A stretch of DNA of 64,000 nt from Actinomycetes bacterium (GCA_023461275.1 JAEYMI010000013.1:62001-126000), one strand, 5' to 3'. Positions 23,541-32,414 are shown, numbered from the stretch's first letter. A program made the numbers and translations. The notes: generated by a model from the letters alone, not told the origin.

Positions 23541-25574
23541 ATGCATGTCGAGACCGCCACGTCGGACGACAAGGCTCGGGGAGCCAAGCGGCCGGTAACG
23601 GCGATCGGAGCGGCACTGATCGGCGCCGGCGTGATGTCCACGCTGGCAGCCCAAGCGCCGTTGGCATTGTCGGCTCCCGCACCGGTGACGCCTCGGCCGA
23701 CGGTGATCAGCCACGACGTGAAGCTGGCCGCCGACAAGTCGGCCGCCGCGATTCCCGCAGGTAAGTGGACCTACACCACCGACGCCAACGGCAAGACCTA
23801 CCCGGTCAAGCGCGGGTACGCCGTCGCACCCCGGATCCAGGCACCCGCCGAGGGCAAGACCACCGACTCGGGCCTCACCGACATCGGCTACACCGCTGCC
23901 GAGCCGAAGCAGGTCGGCAAGTACTCGCCGAACTCGATCGCCTACATCCCGGAGAACATCGCGCAGGTCGTCGCGAACATCCCGGCGGTGGAGTACCAGG
24001 CGCTCAACATGACCGCCGAGGCGTTCGAGAACTCCGACAACTGGTGGCTCTACATCCCGACCAATGTCGTCGGCTTCGACCAGCAGGACAAGCAGAAGTT
24101 CGAGGGCATGACGCTGGCCATGGTGCCGGTGCCGCTGGTGGCCAAGGCCAACTACGACCAGTGGTGGCTGAGCCTGGCGGCCAACGCCCCGATGACCGAG
24201 AACTGCACCGGCATCCCCGGCCCCTGCTCGGACGTCTTCTACTTCGACCAGTACGGCACGGTCCCCACCTGGAAGCTGATCGACGGGTACACCTTCCCCG
24301 AGATCAAGAACACCATCGACCCTGATCACGACACCTACGTGACGCCCAATGGTCGCGTCGTCAAGATCCAGCCCGACTGGTCGGGCAAGACCTACAAGCT
24401 CGATCCGTTCGGCCCGCAGAAGGCCATCTGGCAGACGCTCACGCAGAAGCCGACCGGCGTCCAGCGCGCCCCCACCGCCGGCGAGTGGGCCAAGGCATTC
24501 GACCGCATGGGCAAGGCGATGTGGATCGGCCTCAACCCCAACGTCGACGGCACGTTCTGCCTGCCGTGCCAGTGGGCCGGCACCGCGACCGGCGCCCCGG
24601 GTTCACTGCCCAAGCAGTACCTGTTCGGCGAGTACTACACGTTCTTCGACTTCGGTCAGGCCCGCACCGAGCACGACTGGGTGGTCAACCGCCCCGACTA
24701 CGACGAGACCGCACGTGAGGATCACATCGAGGTCCGCAACGGTCTGGACCCGAAGGATCAGCGGCACCTGATCAACGAGTTCAACAAGGCGACGACGCCG
24801 AAGGCGCTGCAGGAGAGTGTCGCCGAGTTCAACCACAACATGGGTGAAGTCGGCAAGGTGCTCAACAAGAACATCAACGACAACATCCAGGGCCTGCAGA
24901 AGGTCTTCAACGGCCCGGTGCCCAAGTCCGGCAACGAGCTGCTCGATCAGATCAACCAGTCGTTCCACCCGAAGGCACCCAAGCACGTCGCGTTGGAGTC
25001 GAAGGCCAAGCACGCGCTGACCGACACGCCGACCGTCAAGGCCAAGAAGAAGGCGCAGCTCGACGTCACGCTGCCCGCGGAGAAGACCCAAGCCGCTGCT
25101 CCCGAGGTCGTCGCACCGACCGTGGTGACGCCTGCTGCGTCGTCGGCGAAGGTGCCTGCGGTGAAGCCGGCCGTCGTCAAGCCGGTGGCGGCGAACACCG
25201 CCCTGAAGCCGGCCGTCGCCAAGTCTTCGGTCGTGAAGCCGGCTGTTGCCAAGTCTGCGGTGGCCAAGTCTTCGGTGGCACAGTCTGCGGTGAAGCCTGC
25301 TGTCTCGAAGGCCGCGACGCCCGCGGTCAGCAAGACCAACATCACCAAGCGGACCGCGCCGGCCGACCCGATCGCCGCGCTCGGCCAGCAGGTCAGCGCG
25401 AGCATCGAGCAGGCGATCAAGCCGCGTACCGCACCCAACGTGGTGCGCAGCAACACCAACGGCAAGACCATGCAGGAGCTCATCCCGGGCGGCCGGCACC
25501 AGACCGTGACCGCGGTCGACGCCAAGCACCGCGCCGTCGACGACGAGCTGGTCGGGGCCAAGCACCGCGCCTGA
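23541..25574 (+). CDS. Large secreted protein with Lys/Ala/Val-rich repeat tail
   Basis: A 677-residue exported protein. An N-terminal signal region (residues 20-45, IGAALIGAGVMSTLAAQAPLALSAPAP) is followed by a folded domain of about 350 residues containing NWWLYIPTNVVGFDQQD, NYDQWWLSLAANAPM, two CxGxPGPC/CLPC cysteine pairs and FDFGQARTEHDW. A basic low-complexity tail follows, with repeated KPAVAKS/KPAVVKP five-to-six residue units (25150-25330), ending AKHRAVDDELVGAKHRA. The central pattern recalls a mycobacterial secreted family seen attached to PE-type proteins (memory only, low confidence). The function is unknown; a cell-wall-associated protein is likely. ATG 23541 was chosen for its ribosome-binding site. 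Confidence 0.8.
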   Translation: MHVETATSDDKARGAKRPVTAIGAALIGAGVMSTLAAQAPLALSAPAPVTPRPTVISHDVKLAADKSAAAIPAGKWTYTTDANGKTYPVKRGYAVAPRIQAPAEGKTTDSGLTDIGYTAAEPKQVGKYSPNSIAYIPENIAQVVANIPAVEYQALNMTAEAFENSDNWWLYIPTNVVGFDQQDKQKFEGMTLAMVPVPLVAKANYDQWWLSLAANAPMTENCTGIPGPCSDVFYFDQYGTVPTWKLIDGYTFPEIKNTIDPDHDTYVTPNGRVVKIQPDWSGKTYKLDPFGPQKAIWQTLTQKPTGVQRAPTAGEWAKAFDRMGKAMWIGLNPNVDGTFCLPCQWAGTATGAPGSLPKQYLFGEYYTFFDFGQARTEHDWVVNRPDYDETAREDHIEVRNGLDPKDQRHLINEFNKATTPKALQESVAEFNHNMGEVGKVLNKNINDNIQGLQKVFNGPVPKSGNELLDQINQSFHPKAPKHVALESKAKHALTDTPTVKAKKKAQLDVTLPAEKTQAAAPEVVAPTVVTPAASSAKVPAVKPAVVKPVAANTALKPAVAKSSVVKPAVAKSAVAKSSVAQSAVKPAVSKAATPAVSKTNITKRTAPADPIAALGQQVSASIEQAIKPRTAPNVVRSNTNGKTMQELIPGGRHQTVTAVDAKHRAVDDELVGAKHRA

Positions 25575-25591
25575 TCGGCGTCGCGCCTCCC

Positions 25592-25625
25592 GGCGCTCCA
25601 GAGAAGTTGGCGCTCCAGAGAAGTT
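25592..25625 (+). repeat. 17-bp perfect tandem duplication abutting R1-B
   Basis: GGCGCTCCAGAGAAGTT occurs twice without a gap. The last base of the second copy is the first base of R1-B, which suggests slippage or an insertion-linked duplication at the repeat edge. Confidence 0.75.
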
Positions 25626-25699
25626 GACACAGCCTCGGTAGATGCGGTGGTCGGCGTCGATTATCGACTCGGCTATCCGCAGACACCGAGGCTGTGTCG
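25625..25699 (+). repeat. R1-B, 75-bp palindromic repeat
   Basis: Arms TGACACAGCCTCGGT and ACCGAGGCTGTGTCG, with the centre GTCGATTATCGAC a perfect small hairpin. It is a solo copy between the secreted-protein gene and the acyl-CoA oxidase gene, with no AbiEi/DUF559 gene nearby. Confidence 0.85.
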
Positions 25700-25736
25700 C
25701 GCTCGTGGACTGTGCGGACGGTTGTCGACGGCGTGC

Positions 25737-25790
25737 GCGCGGGCCGGGCGTGCAGCGCGGGCCGGGCGTACAGACGCGGGCCGGATCCGC
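25737..25790 (+). repeat. 18-bp tandem repeat, about 2.8 units
   Basis: Two full units of GCGCGGGCCGGGCGT(G/A)CA and a diverged third unit lie in the spacer before the acyl-CoA oxidase gene. No coding role was seen. The remainder of the 25575-25863 spacer holds R1-B and the 17-bp duplication. Confidence 0.65.
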
Positions 25791-25863
25791 CGACGAGCGA
25801 ATTATGTCCGCAGGTCAATCCGTTTCCGGTATGCGGGCGTCGCTCAATCCGTAACGTGGACTC

Positions 25864-27909
25864 ATGTCCACCACAACTGAAACCCCATCCACACCGTCTG
25901 ACCCCGGAGCCGACTCGGATGCGGTGACACCGCAGTCCGATGCCGAGTCCGCATCATCGGACGAGCTGGCCGGCGATGAGCAGCGCCTGCTGGTCGACAA
26001 TCTCCGATACGTTCTCGACGGTCGGTGGCGTTCCACCCGCGACCAGGTCCGGGAGAATTCCGATCGCGCCGACCTGCTGCCGGATCCGTCGCTGACTCTC
26101 GATCAGGCGCGGGCTCGGATGCTCGAGGTGATGCGGGAGCTGGCGGGACAGGGGTTCTCGGCGGCCGGCTTCGGCGCCGACCACGGAGGTACCGGTGACG
26201 TCGGGGCGTCGATCACCGCGATCGAGATGCTCGGATATGCCGACCTGTCGCTGATGGTGAAGGCCGGCGTGCAGTGGGGTCTGTTCGGCGGCGCGATCGA
26301 AAACCTCGGCACCGCAAGGCATCACGACCGCTACGTCACCGACATCATCAACCTCGATCTGCTCGGCTGTTTCGCGATGACCGAGACCGGGCACGGTTCC
26401 AACGTGCAGGCGTTGGAGACCACCGCCACCTACGATCGGGATTCCCGCGAGTTCGTGATCGATTCCCCGACGCCGTCGGCGCGCAAGGATTACATCGGCG
26501 GTGCGGCCGAACATGCCACCACCGCAGCGGTTTTCGCACAGCTGATCACCGCCGGACCCGGCGAGGAAGCGGTCAGTCACGGCGTGCACTGCTTTGTGGT
26601 TCCCATCCGCGACGCCGACGGCAACGACCTGCCGGGCGTGACAACCAGCGACTGCGGTTACAAGGGCGGACTGGCCGGCGTCGACAACGGCCGCATCATC
26701 TTCGATCAGGTGCGCGTTCCGGCGGAGAACCTGCTCAATCGCTACGCCGACGTGGCCGAGGACGGTACGTACTCCTCCCCCATCGAGAACCCGAACCGTC
26801 GATTCTTCACCATGCTGGGCACGTTGATCCGTGGCCGGATCAGTGTCGCCGCCACCGCGGGTGCGGCCGGTCGCAAGGCGCTCACCATCGCGACGCGATA
26901 TGCGTTGGTACGCAAGCAGTTCGAGGCTCCCGACGCCGACGATGAGATCGTCGTGATGGACTACCTGGCGCATCAACGCAAGTTGTTGCCGTTGATCGCG
27001 AAGTCGTACGCCATCGCGGCGGCACAGAATGAGCTGACCGGTGAGTTGCACGACGTGCAGTCGTCCTCGCCGGATGACAGCGACGCCGGGCGGCAACGCG
27101 AACTCGAGGCGATGGCAGCAGGTTTGAAGGCCTACGGCACGTGGCATGCGTCGAACACCATCAACGTGTGTCGTGAAGCCTGTGGTGGCGCAGGTTATCT
27201 CGACGAGAACCAGCTGTCGATCATGCGCGGCGACATCGACGTGTTCACTACCTTCGAAGGCGACAACACCGTGCTCACCCAGCTGGTGGCCAAGGAGTTG
27301 CTGTCAGCGTATTCCGATGATGTGCAGGGCCTTTCAGCCGGCGGATGGGTGAAGTTCATCGCCGGGATGGCTCGCGACGTCGTCGTGGAGAAGACCGCGG
27401 CGCGGCAGGTGGTACAGACCCTGCTCGAGTCGTCGGACGAGGATCCGGAGAAGTCGAACCTCACCAACCGCGGCACCCAGATACGGCTGTTCCGCAACCG
27501 CGAGGATCACCTGGTCCGCACGTGCGCGCAGCGGCTGCGCAAGGCATTGTCCGACGACAACGACGCCTTCGAGGTGTTCAACAATGCCCAGGATCACCTG
27601 CTCAAGGTCGGGCAGGCCCGAGTGGAGCGCCTTGTTCTGGAGTCGTTCATCCAGGCCATCAACGACTGCGATTCCCGTTCTGCGCGAAAGCTTCTCGGGA
27701 AGGTATGCGACCTATTCGTCTACTCCGCCCTCGAGGAGGACCTGTCGTGGTTCCTGATGCACCGGCACGTGTCGGTGGAGCGCGCCAAGGCGATTCGACG
27801 CGGGGTCAACGAACTGTGCCAGGAACTGCGGCCGCACGTCGGTGATCTCGTCGACGCCTTCGGGATTCCGGAGAAGCTGCTGGCGGCGCCGATGATCGAG
27901 AACGGCTGA
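25864..27909 (+). CDS. Acyl-CoA oxidase-type flavoprotein
   Basis: A 681-residue acyl-CoA dehydrogenase/oxidase superfamily protein, the length of peroxisomal-type acyl-CoA oxidases. After about 40 disordered residues, the flavin-domain blocks are GCFAMTETGHGSNVQALETT and YKGGLAGVDNGRIIFDQVRVP. The catalytic glutamate is in DIDVFTTFEGDNTVL, and the long C-terminal ACOX domain covers about residues 490-680. Oxidases pass electrons to oxygen and release peroxide. Whether this one is an oxidase or a dehydrogenase needs assay. It is monocistronic and ends at a strong hairpin. Confidence 0.87.
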   Translation: MSTTTETPSTPSDPGADSDAVTPQSDAESASSDELAGDEQRLLVDNLRYVLDGRWRSTRDQVRENSDRADLLPDPSLTLDQARARMLEVMRELAGQGFSAAGFGADHGGTGDVGASITAIEMLGYADLSLMVKAGVQWGLFGGAIENLGTARHHDRYVTDIINLDLLGCFAMTETGHGSNVQALETTATYDRDSREFVIDSPTPSARKDYIGGAAEHATTAAVFAQLITAGPGEEAVSHGVHCFVVPIRDADGNDLPGVTTSDCGYKGGLAGVDNGRIIFDQVRVPAENLLNRYADVAEDGTYSSPIENPNRRFFTMLGTLIRGRISVAATAGAAGRKALTIATRYALVRKQFEAPDADDEIVVMDYLAHQRKLLPLIAKSYAIAAAQNELTGELHDVQSSSPDDSDAGRQRELEAMAAGLKAYGTWHASNTINVCREACGGAGYLDENQLSIMRGDIDVFTTFEGDNTVLTQLVAKELLSAYSDDVQGLSAGGWVKFIAGMARDVVVEKTAARQVVQTLLESSDEDPEKSNLTNRGTQIRLFRNREDHLVRTCAQRLRKALSDDNDAFEVFNNAQDHLLKVGQARVERLVLESFIQAINDCDSRSARKLLGKVCDLFVYSALEEDLSWFLMHRHVSVERAKAIRRGVNELCQELRPHVGDLVDAFGIPEKLLAAPMIENG

Positions 27910-27917
27910 TCCTCGCA

Positions 27918-27966
27918 ACAGATGCAGGCAATTGTCGCGCCAGCCGCGACAATTGCCTGCATCTGT
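27918..27966. terminator. 22-bp perfect inverted repeat between convergent genes
   Basis: Perfect arms of 22 bp (ACAGATGCAGGCAATTGTCG... and its complement) around a five-base loop CCAGC. It fills the 67-bp gap between the convergent acyl-CoA oxidase and DUF3093 genes, so it is likely a bidirectional terminator. It lacks a T-run. Its arm length resembles R3, but the sequence is unrelated and only one copy is present. Confidence 0.7.
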
Positions 27967-27976
27967 CTATCGAGGT

Positions 27977-28672
27977 CTAGTCCTCGGAGTGCCCCCGGGG
28001 CGCGAGCCCGAGCTTCACGGCGTGATGTGCCTCGCTCAGCTCCGAGCGGAACCGGTCGACGTCGCGGGCCCAGGCCTGGGCGAGGGAGCCGTCGGACATG
28101 GTGAGGCCCACGCCTTTTCGACGTCGGGGCACACCGGCAAGCTCGCCGATGGCGCGCGCACTCTCCCACTTCTGATGCTCGCCGGTGTGGTTGGCCGGGT
28201 GGACGCGTTTGATGTCGTCGAGCGCAATTCGCTTGGCGCCCTGGCGAAGTGTGGTCTCGGTGAGTTCCACCGACACGTGCCGACGGGCAGCGATCACCTG
28301 AACGATGGAGAAGAAGAAGATGATGCCGCCGAAGAGCAGCATGATCGGCCAGTGCACCTGCCCGGGCCCGGCGATCTCCATGGCGAGCACCGCCCCGACC
28401 AGGAGCGGCCCGATCGCGACGACCCACCAGCTGCCGCCGGGCTCGTAGTAGAGAGTCTCGCCGGGGTCGATGACGCGCACCTCTTCGTCGACAGCGCCCT
28501 CCGCCCCGTCGACAGCGCCCTCCGTCGCATCGACGGCGCCCTCACCCCCGTCGACAGCGCCCTCCGTCGCATCGACGGCGCCCTCGCCCCCGTCGACAGC
28601 GCCCTCCGTCGCATCGACGGCGCCCTCGCCCCCGTCGACAGCGCCCTCGCCGGGGTCGTCGGGTCGGGTCAT
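27977..28672 (-). CDS. DUF3093-like membrane protein with N-terminal heptapeptide repeats
   Basis: A 231-residue protein. Residues 5-62 are seven-residue repeats alternating GAVDGGE and GAVDATE, encoded by eight copies of a 21-bp minisatellite. Two adjacent transmembrane helices follow (WWVVAIGPLLVGAVLAMEI and WPIMLLFGGIIFFFSIVQVI) and then a cytosolic domain with VSVELTETTLRQGAKRIALDDI resembling DUF3093 proteins of actinobacteria. The ATG overlaps the upstream gene's stop (TCAT on the plus strand), so the three leftward genes from 29818 form an operon. The function is unknown. The acidic repeat looks like a late addition. Confidence 0.75.
   Translation of the reverse strand: MTRPDDPGEGAVDGGEGAVDATEGAVDGGEGAVDATEGAVDGGEGAVDATEGAVDGAEGAVDEEVRVIDPGETLYYEPGGSWWVVAIGPLLVGAVLAMEIAGPGQVHWPIMLLFGGIIFFFSIVQVIAARRHVSVELTETTLRQGAKRIALDDIKRVHPANHTGEHQKWESARAIGELAGVPRRRKGVGLTMSDGSLAQAWARDVDRFRSELSEAHHAVKLGLAPRGHSED
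28487..28654 (-). repeat. 21-bp minisatellite, locus M1 (8 units, coding)
   Basis: Eight 21-bp units with core GTCGACAGCGCCC or ATCGACGGCGCCC, in frame inside the DUF3093-like gene. The same core and period occur at 31038-31184, 46444-46569 and 46681-46848. Confidence 0.9.
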
Positions 28673-29073
28673 GCCTTGGGTTGCCTCGCCTGAAACCACG
28701 CCTCCGAGTCGGGCCGGTAAGCCAGCAACGACCCGGACAATCCGACGACGGCCGCCAACAACGCCAATGCCAACGCGTTGGCGAACAAGCTGACGAACAC
28801 CAGCAACATCACCGCCACCAGCGTCAATGCTGCCAACGACGACCGCCACCGCGCGTCGCCCGAATACGCCTTGCTACCCATCAAGCCGTAGACCACACCG
28901 AGCACGACGACGATCACGCCGATACTCACCGGGCTCAGCGTCGGGCCGCTCATCACCACGCCGAGCACCACGAACAACACCCCGACCACGACGAGCAACC
29001 CCGCCGAAATCAGCCAGAGGCGGTAGGCCCACTCGAGATTCTTCGGTCGTGCGGCTGATTCAGGACTGGCCAC
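28669..29073 (-). CDS. Small four-helix membrane protein
   Basis: A 134-residue protein with four transmembrane helices (LWLISAGLLVVVGVLFVVLG, VSIGVIVVVLGVVYGLM, LAALTLVAVMLLVFVSLFA, LALALLAAVVGLSGSLLA). No known motif. GTG 29073 was chosen because AAGGAAG lies upstream; GTG 29106 is possible. It overlaps the 3' end of the upstream gene by 14 bases and the start of the DUF3093-like gene by four, in the same operon. Confidence 0.65.
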   Translation of the reverse strand: MASPESAARPKNLEWAYRLWLISAGLLVVVGVLFVVLGVVMSGPTLSPVSIGVIVVVLGVVYGLMGSKAYSGDARWRSSLAALTLVAVMLLVFVSLFANALALALLAAVVGLSGSLLAYRPDSEAWFQARQPKA

Positions 29074-29818
29074 CGGACCCACTTCCTTCTTCGGGTTGGT
29101 CGCGACGGTTGTCGTCGCCGGGTGATCGTACGGGACTGACCGCCGGCGTCGTGTCCGACGACGGGCCGACGCCCTGTGGTGGGTAGTGCGGATGGGGATA
29201 GCCGGCTCCCGGATGCTGCTGGCCCGGATACGCGTGGGACGGATAGCCCGGCGTGCCGTAGTCCTGCGGCGCGGCGTACTGGAACGTCGGCCTCGACTCG
29301 CGTCGGAAAACGGCCATGTCACGACAGTATTTGTCGGCGTCGCGTCGCATCAGCAGAACCGACGCACCGACCGCCGCCACGCCACTGAGCAAGAGCGGCA
29401 CCATCGCCCAGGTCGGTGAGATCGGCCTGATCAGGGCCATGATCATGGTGAGCGTCAGGTAGAAGCCCGCGCCCGCGAGGACCACGCGCGCCCACGTGTA
29501 CCCGCTGCGCGTGAGCCAGACGACGATGCCGGACACCAGGGCCAAGCCGACCGCCGACACCACGAAAGTGGCAATCAACAGCGACGTCGACGACAAGACC
29601 TCGACCTGCTCACGCGGTGCATCCTTGCCCATCTCCGCGACGCGACGTCGGGCTTCATCGGAGAAAGTGGGGTACTGCGCCAAGAAGGCGATCACCTGGC
29701 CGAGGATGACCACGATCCACAGCTCGGAGGCGATCGAAATCGAATCGGGGCGGGCAGGGCGCGACGTCTGAGTGGTGGTGAATCCCGACTGACCTGCGGG
29801 GTCGAACGGTGCGGTCAT
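29060..29818 (-). CDS. Four-helix membrane protein with Pro/Tyr/Gly-rich tail
   Basis: A 252-residue protein with four transmembrane helices between residues 30 and 165 and a hydrophilic tail rich in Tyr, Pro and Gly (YGTPGYPSHAYPGQQHPGAG). Such tails are common in small actinobacterial envelope proteins. It is first in a three-gene leftward operon with the next two membrane proteins. ATG 29818 opens immediately before a short cytosolic segment. Its function is unknown. Confidence 0.7.
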   Translation of the reverse strand: MTAPFDPAGQSGFTTTQTSRPARPDSISIASELWIVVILGQVIAFLAQYPTFSDEARRRVAEMGKDAPREQVEVLSSTSLLIATFVVSAVGLALVSGIVVWLTRSGYTWARVVLAGAGFYLTLTMIMALIRPISPTWAMVPLLLSGVAAVGASVLLMRRDADKYCRDMAVFRRESRPTFQYAAPQDYGTPGYPSHAYPGQQHPGAGYPHPHYPPQGVGPSSDTTPAVSPVRSPGDDNRRDQPEEGSGSGGQS

Positions 29819-29901
29819 GCCTCCAAGGATAGATAAGCGTGCTGAGCGTCGGCCAAGACGCCGTCGACGACACCGAGCGGCGTCGTGCATTGACAGACCA
29901 T

Positions 29902-29927
29902 TGAGACAAAACTAGCCTTCTGTCTCA
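29902..29927. promoter_or_regulatory. TetR-type inverted repeat over the MpaB-like gene start
   Basis: TGAGACA and TGTCTCA are perfect seven-base arms separated by 12 bases. The right arm ends on the A of the ATG start codon, so a bound repressor would block both RNA polymerase and ribosome access. No TetR gene is adjacent to it. Confidence 0.6.
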
Positions 29928-31030
29928 TGGGTGATGTGGTGGTCGACCATAAGCCGGGCAGCGGCGCCTCAGATACCGCTGCGGCGGATGAGGTTGCGTC
30001 GGACGTTCCGGCATCGGACGGTGTGGAGTCGGACAGTGCGGCGCTGAAAAGGGAACCATCGAACCGGGCCGGCGACTTCGCACCGCTGGGACCCGACTCG
30101 CTGACGTGGCAGATCTGGGGCACCTGGACCGGCATGCTGCAGGGTTTGTGGGCCGGGTCGATGCAGAACATGCACCCCAAACTCGGCGCGGCGGTGTGGG
30201 ATCACTCCGACTTCTTCGGCGAACGCTGGCAGCGCCTGATGCGTTCGCTGTACCCGATCAGCGGCGTCGTCTTCGACGGCGATCAGGCGACCGGGCACGA
30301 GGTCCGCGACTATCACCGCAACATCAAGGGCGTGATGGCGGACGGATCCCGTTATCACGCACTCGATCCCGACGTCTTCTACTGGGCGCACGCGACATTC
30401 TGGTACGGCAACGTCCGGCTCTGTGAACGCATGGGGCCGTGGCTGACCGAGGACCAGAAGCGGCAACTCTTCGAGGAGTCCAAGGCGTGGTACGCGATGT
30501 ACGGGGTGAGCATGCGCCCGGTGCCCGACACCTATGAGGACTTCCTCGAGTACTGGGATCACATGGTACGCAACGAACTTCGCGATCATCCCGCGGTGCG
30601 AACCGTCCTCGACATCAGCGAACTTCCACCGCCGCCGTGGATGGGCTGGCTACCGAAGAGCTTCTGGCACAAGTATGCGTCGCCACCGATCGCACGGTTC
30701 TACCTGTGGCTGACCACCGGCTTCTACGACGAACCGGTACGCGAGATGATGAACCTGCCGTGGACGGCCCGCGACGAGCGGTTGTTCCGACTGTTTGGCC
30801 GCGGCGTGAACCTGGTGATGCACCGACTGCTGCCGAAACGTGTTCTGCGACATCCCCGTCCGCGTGATGCGTGGGATCGGGTGACCGGTCGGGTGGCGGC
30901 CGATGCACCGCTCGTCGAAACACCGTCGCGCAACCTGCCGCCGGAATCCGAACGCGACAATCCGATGCACTACTGCCCGGTGCACGCGGCGCGGCGGGCG
31001 ACGTATCCGCTGCGCGTGAGCGAGGACTGA
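29927..31030 (+). CDS. Oxygenase MpaB-family (DUF2236) protein
   Basis: A 367-residue protein of the DUF2236/MpaB-like family, related to latex-clearing and ER-bound oxygenases. After a 45-residue acidic disordered region, the family blocks appear: WDHSDFFGERWQRLMRS, EVRDYHRNIKG with the conserved His, and HALDPDVFYWAHATF. Members are thought to bind haem b through conserved His residues and are common in rubber-degrading and steroid-degrading actinomycetes. The substrate is unknown. The 3' end meets a 21-bp repeat array. Confidence 0.85.
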   Translation: MGDVVVDHKPGSGASDTAAADEVASDVPASDGVESDSAALKREPSNRAGDFAPLGPDSLTWQIWGTWTGMLQGLWAGSMQNMHPKLGAAVWDHSDFFGERWQRLMRSLYPISGVVFDGDQATGHEVRDYHRNIKGVMADGSRYHALDPDVFYWAHATFWYGNVRLCERMGPWLTEDQKRQLFEESKAWYAMYGVSMRPVPDTYEDFLEYWDHMVRNELRDHPAVRTVLDISELPPPPWMGWLPKSFWHKYASPPIARFYLWLTTGFYDEPVREMMNLPWTARDERLFRLFGRGVNLVMHRLLPKRVLRHPRPRDAWDRVTGRVAADAPLVETPSRNLPPESERDNPMHYCPVHAARRATYPLRVSED

Positions 31031-31037
31031 TCCGGGC

Positions 31038-31184
31038 GCCGTCGACGCGGGCGAGGGCGCTGTCAACGTCGGCGAGGGCGCTGTCGACGTGGGCGAGGGC
31101 GCTGTCGATGCGACGGTGGGCGCTGTCGACGTGGGCGAGGGCGCTGTCAACGTCGGCGAGGGCGCTGTCAACGCGGACTACTGC
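31038..31184 (+). repeat. 21-bp minisatellite, locus M2 (7 units, non-coding)
   Basis: Seven 21-bp units of GC(T/C)GTC(G/A)A(C/T)G...GGGC fill the gap between the convergent MpaB-like and dioxygenase genes, starting eight bases after one stop codon and covering the other. It is the same unit as M1, in reverse complement, but here it is intergenic. Confidence 0.9.
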
Positions 31185-32242
31185 TGTCCGATCCGTCGTT
31201 GCTGCTGCGCTTGGCGAACCCGTTGCGCTTCCCGTGGCGCGTACGGATTCAGTTGTCCCGCACGCGATCCCGCAAGCTTGGCGCCGATGTGCTCGCCAAC
31301 CGTGATCGGTGAGTACCGACTGCCGGCACCCACACACGACGGGAGCGTGGAGATCACCGCGTCGATGTTGCCGTCGTGGAAGTAGGCGGCGGATCGTCGG
31401 CGTTCGATGGCGCCGTCGACGATGGGCGGCTTCACCCGGTGCAGCGTCGACGTCCAGCGTTCGTTGGTCCAGCGCGCCATCAGGTCGCCGAGGTTGATCA
31501 GCAGTGCGCCGTCTTCGGGTGCGACGTCGTGCCATTGGCCGAAGCGGTCGAGCACCTGCAGCCCTTTGACCTGGTCGGCCCACAGCACGGTGACGATGCC
31601 GTAGTCGGTGTGTTCACCCATGCCGGTGAGGTCGCCGTCGACCTCGATCTCGCCGGGCGGCAGGGCGTAATTGTTCATCCGCAGCACGTCGAGGGAGTGG
31701 TCGGTGTAGGCGTCGAAGAAGTCGGCGGGCAGATCGAGCGCGTCGGCGAAGATGCGGGTCAGGGTGTTGGCGACGCGACGCGCCTCGGCGAAGTACGCCG
31801 ACACCGCCGCCTGGAACAGCTCCACCTCCGGCCAGGTATTGGTGGCGTAGTGGTCGTCGGGAAGCTGCAGGTGCGGGTACTCCTGCGCTTCGACGCCGAC
31901 GTTGAACGCCTCGAAGAAATCGTTCATCCGAGACGCGGATTCGACGCCCAATGACAGTGACAGCGACTCCGACTTCGGCGGCGCATAACCGCGGTTGATC
32001 TCCGGCGGCGTGCGGTAGGCCTTCTTCTGCTCCAGCGGCAGGGCGAAGAAATCGTCCATCGCCGTGGTGAACTCGCCGATCACCGAGTCCGGGATCTGGT
32101 GCCCGACGATCTGGATAAACCCGACCGAACTCGCCGCGTCGTCGACCTTGGCCGCGACGACGGCACGGTCGGCCGGCGACCCGCCGGTGGTGTACGCGCT
32201 GATGTCGATGATCGGCACGTGGAATCCGGTGTCGACGGTCAT
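31178..32242 (-). CDS. Isopenicillin-N-synthase-like Fe(II)/2-oxoglutarate dioxygenase (second copy)
   Basis: A 354-residue dioxygenase similar in layout to the one at 19874-20932. It has VPIIDISAYT and GFIQIVGHQIPD at the N-terminus, the metal-binding GEHTDYGIVTVL and STLHRVKPP, and the co-substrate Arg in RRRSAAYF. ATG 32242 was chosen because GGAAG lies seven bases upstream; ATG 32251 is an alternative. It stands alone between the M2 repeat and the MFS gene, so no pathway can be proposed. The C-terminal 30 residues are Gln/Arg-rich. Confidence 0.87.
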   Translation of the reverse strand: MTVDTGFHVPIIDISAYTTGGSPADRAVVAAKVDDAASSVGFIQIVGHQIPDSVIGEFTTAMDDFFALPLEQKKAYRTPPEINRGYAPPKSESLSLSLGVESASRMNDFFEAFNVGVEAQEYPHLQLPDDHYATNTWPEVELFQAAVSAYFAEARRVANTLTRIFADALDLPADFFDAYTDHSLDVLRMNNYALPPGEIEVDGDLTGMGEHTDYGIVTVLWADQVKGLQVLDRFGQWHDVAPEDGALLINLGDLMARWTNERWTSTLHRVKPPIVDGAIERRRSAAYFHDGNIDAVISTLPSCVGAGSRYSPITVGEHIGAKLAGSRAGQLNPYAPREAQRVRQAQQQRRIGQQ

Positions 32243-32414
32243 GGCTTCCATCGTCGCACCGAATCGTCGGGTTCGCTGACCTCGGCCGACGCCGTCGGAA
32301 CGGTACATCCGCGTACGGTTCTTCCGCGTCGAACTCGATCGTCCGCGTCCGGCAGGTGCCGGACCGCCGAACCCGACGCGGAAGAACCACGCGGGGGGCC
32401 GACGCCCGCCGAAC

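Noticed and set aside
28487..28654. CRISPR-like regular repeat
   Set aside because: Units are 21 bp, contiguous and without unique spacers, in frame in a gene, and no cas gene is nearby. It is a minisatellite.
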